Shown: piece by piece, positions 62,370-64,000 of the stretch
Layout of the letters: every line of letters starts with the position of its first letter
How positions within the stretch are numbered: the stretch's first letter is position 1
DNA from: Streptomyces sp. SN-593
Lineage (GTDB): Bacteria > Actinomycetota > Actinomycetes > Streptomycetales > Streptomycetaceae
Assembly: GCF_016756395.1 (NCBI RefSeq)
Contig: NZ_AP018365.1
Span: forward strand, 3,199,001 to 3,263,000
DNA: 64,000 bases
Direction of reading: 5' to 3'
Position numbers and translations under genes: made by a program
The notes under the pieces: generated by a model
Seen by the model: the letters and a program-made list of their open reading frames with translations, nothing else
What the model was told of the DNA's origin: nothing
The model's database searches: none

Positions 62370-63224
62370 ATGGTGGGAAGCAGCGGCACGCAGGCACTGG
62401 CGGAGATCGGCGTCATCGGAGGCTCCGGGTTCTACTCGTTCCTCGACGATGTGACAGAAGTCACCATCGACACTCCTTACGGCGAGCCGAGCGACTCCCT
62501 GTTCATCGGCGAGGTCGCCGGGCGCAAGGTGGCGTTCCTGCCCCGGCATGGGCGCAAGCACCACCTGCCGCCGCACAGAATCAACTACCGGGCCAACCTG
62601 TGGGCACTCGCATCGGTCGGCGCGCGCCAGGTCCTCGGGCCGTGCGCGGTCGGCGGCTTGCGTGCCGAGTACGGCCCTGGCACCCTCCTCGTCCCTGACC
62701 AGTTGGTCGACCGGACGAAGGGGCGGGACCAGAGCTACTTCGACGGCGAGACCCGCGCCGACGGGCAGACACCGAACGTGGTGCACGTGACCTTCGCCGA
62801 TCCCTACTGCCCCGTCGGACGGCGCACCGCTGTCGCCACTGCGGGGGCCGGCGGCTGGCAGGCCGTGGACGGGGGAACACTGGTCGTCGTGGAAGGACCG
62901 CGGTTCTCCACGCGGGCGGAATCCCTCTGGCACGCCGCGCAGGGATGGTCGGTCGTGGGAATGACGGGGCATCCCGAAGCGGTCCTCGCCCGGGAACTCG
63001 GTCTCTGCTATACGTCGTTGACGCTGGTGACGGATCTGGATGCCGGAGCGGACACCGGCGAGGGCGTCTCACACGAGGAAGTCCTCGAGGTTTTCGCCGC
63101 GAACGTCGGGAGGATGCGCGACGTCCTCTTCGACGTCGTCAAGGCATTGCCGGAGGGCGACGAGCGCAACTGCCTGTGCGTCAATCCCCTGGGCGGTCAG
63201 GAACCCGGGATCGCGCTTCCCTAG
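62370..63224 (+). CDS. mtnP: S-methyl-5'-thioadenosine phosphorylase
   Basis: A 284-residue PNP/MTAP-family phosphorylase cleaving methylthioadenosine to adenine and methylthioribose 1-phosphate. Phosphate/nucleoside-binding parts: IGVIGGSGFYSF, FLPRHGRKHHLPPHRINYRANLW (core PRHGRKH), VEGPRFSTRAES and MTGHPEAVLARELGL. Substitutions decide MTA versus inosine use; the HINYRAN and TGHPE forms suit MTAP. ATG 62370; terminated by a hairpin downstream. Confidence 0.93.
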   Translation: MVGSSGTQALAEIGVIGGSGFYSFLDDVTEVTIDTPYGEPSDSLFIGEVAGRKVAFLPRHGRKHHLPPHRINYRANLWALASVGARQVLGPCAVGGLRAEYGPGTLLVPDQLVDRTKGRDQSYFDGETRADGQTPNVVHVTFADPYCPVGRRTAVATAGAGGWQAVDGGTLVVVEGPRFSTRAESLWHAAQGWSVVGMTGHPEAVLARELGLCYTSLTLVTDLDAGADTGEGVSHEEVLEVFAANVGRMRDVLFDVVKALPEGDERNCLCVNPLGGQEPGIALP

Positions 63225-63401
63225 CGGCGCCTGCGGTAGCAAGTCAACGATCAGACCGTCTTTCACCCCGACAGCCCAACGGTTTTTCATCGGAAACGGG
63301 TTATCCACAGGGGCTCGAACGGCGTTGCGGGAAATGCGCGATCGTGGAGAGGCCGACTGATCCCGGTCGGCCCTTTCCCTCACGGTTGACGGTGATCGCG
63401 C
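63225..63401. other. Leader of the SAF-domain gene with mtnP terminator
   Basis: Contains a hairpin GGCCGAC / GTCGGCC (63351-63357 with 63366-63372) followed by CTTTCC, a likely mtnP terminator, and the sequence TTATCCACA at 63301-63309, identical to the classical DnaA box but isolated. Confidence 0.5.
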
Positions 63402-64000
63402 ATGCAGTTCCCCAATTCCCCCACAGCTACCGACGCTTGCGTTCCTGACGGACCTCAGGTCACACCTGCTGCCGGCTCGCCTCAGCCGTACGCACCTCCA
63501 CGCATCGCCGTGCCGCTCTTTCCTCCGATCCGTGCCGGCGGACGAGGTGGAGGAAGGTTCGGCGCGGCGTTGCGACGCAGACGGCGGCACCTCGCCACGG
63601 CCCTTGCCGTGACGGCGGCGCTGGTCGCGGCGGCCTCGGCTCACGGCGCCTCGCCACGACCCGAGCGAGTGGTACCGCGCGCAACTGCTCCAACTGGGCC
63701 CACGGCAACCACGCCGCCCCCACGCCATGCTGTGCAGCTAGTCAGAGCGCCCGTGCGGATCGCTGACCCGGAGGCAGCCGCCCTTCTGCGCCCGGGCACG
63801 CGCGTGGACGTGCTCGCCGGGGCACGAGTGGTGGCTTCGGCTGTCACCGTCGTGTCCGTGCCGGCGGGTTCCGTCTCGTCTCAGCAGGCGGCGCCCGCCC
63901 CGCCCGAGAGTGCCGGCGCAGGTGGCGGCGCGCTGATCGTGCTGGCTGTTCCACGCCGTACGGCCGCGGCGCTGTCCGGAGCGGCCGCCGTGTCTCCCTT
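63402..64000 (+). CDS. SAF-domain (RcpC/CpaB-like) protein, cut by the window end
   Basis: At least 199 residues, 3' end missing. ATG 63402 opens MQFPNSPTATDACVPDG; an Arg-rich stretch (GAALRRRRRHL) precedes one transmembrane helix (LATALAVTAALVAAASAHG, about 70-88), then an external SAF-type domain with VRAPVRIADPEAAALLRPGTRVDVLA (core LLRPGTRVDVL). SAF proteins of this type resemble CpaB/FlgA pilus-assembly factors and are conserved after mtnP in streptomycetes. The role is unknown. Confidence 0.8.
   Translation, partial: MQFPNSPTATDACVPDGPQVTPAAGSPQPYAPPRIAVPLFPPIRAGGRGGGRFGAALRRRRRHLATALAVTAALVAAASAHGASPRPERVVPRATAPTGPTATTPPPRHAVQLVRAPVRIADPEAAALLRPGTRVDVLAGARVVASAVTVVSVPAGSVSSQQAAPAPPESAGAGGGALIVLAVPRRTAAALSGAAAVSP

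Noticed and set aside
63301-63309. Perfect DnaA box TTATCCACA
   Set aside because: Single copy with no clustered boxes, no dnaA/dnaN and no AT-rich unwinding region, so not an origin.

Overview
The window reads as a chromosomal core segment of a high-GC actinomycete, most likely Streptomyces or a close relative. Pointers are the very high G+C, frequent GTG starts with GGAGG-type ribosome sites, a galT-galE-galK operon, a TamR/tam pair, a tricorn protease, a GT39 protein mannosyltransferase, the SepX divisome protein next to molybdenum-cofactor genes and galU, and several orphan LuxR-type response regulators. No plasmid, phage, insertion sequence, rRNA or CRISPR array was seen. Two tRNA genes are present: Gln (anticodon TTG) and Ala (anticodon CGC).

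Layout. 0.1-2.8 kb: orphan response regulator, then MarR-type TamR divergent from trans-aconitate methyltransferase plus a VOC protein, with a perfect palindrome between them. 2.8-7.2 kb: glmU-prs-rplY-pth on the minus strand and tRNA-Gln (cell-wall precursor, PRPP and translation maintenance). 7.5-9.2 kb: fatty-acid desaturase and its likely TetR regulator. 9.4-12.6 kb: Leloir operon galT-galE-galK. 12.9-15.6 kb: an atypical response regulator and a membrane-anchored beta-propeller protein. 15.9-22.4 kb: ABC-F ATPase, ispE, rsmA, tatD, a zinc-ribbon protein and rsmI. 22.7-24.4 kb: protein O-mannosyltransferase. 24.4-28.5 kb: SDR, serine hydrolase and a secreted CBM2-GH6 cellulase under a perfect CebR-type operator. 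29.2-34.7 kb: flavin dehydrogenase and tricorn protease. 34.9-38.6 kb: small charged protein and a monooxygenase-hydrolase-SDR operon resembling mycobacterial mymA. 38.9-42.8 kb: MerR regulator, DUF2630, GNAT, and an alkylation-repair pair (Ada-AlkA fusion and ogt). 42.9-49.6 kb: a more accessory-looking block (MMPL transporter, TetR, GTP cyclohydrolase II, RlmA-type rRNA methyltransferase, and a DUF4157/eCIS-core protein carrying two zinc-protease motifs) ending at tRNA-Ala. 50.0-55.9 kb: sepX, GNAT, mogA-moaC-glp-galU, and divergent 5-formyl-THF cyclo-ligase. 55.9-64.0 kb: penicillin acylase, K+/H+ antiporter, MFS transporter, fmdB behind a CIRCE-like element, MTA phosphorylase and the start of a SAF/CpaB-like protein cut by the window end.

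The most interesting items are the dual-HExxH DUF4157 protein with repeated V-Q-R motifs, the CIRCE-like inverted repeat before fmdB, a probable CTG start for the antiporter, a response regulator lacking the phospho-acceptor aspartate, and several strong palindromic operators that tie regulators to their targets. All assignments are from reading the sequence; no database search was run.
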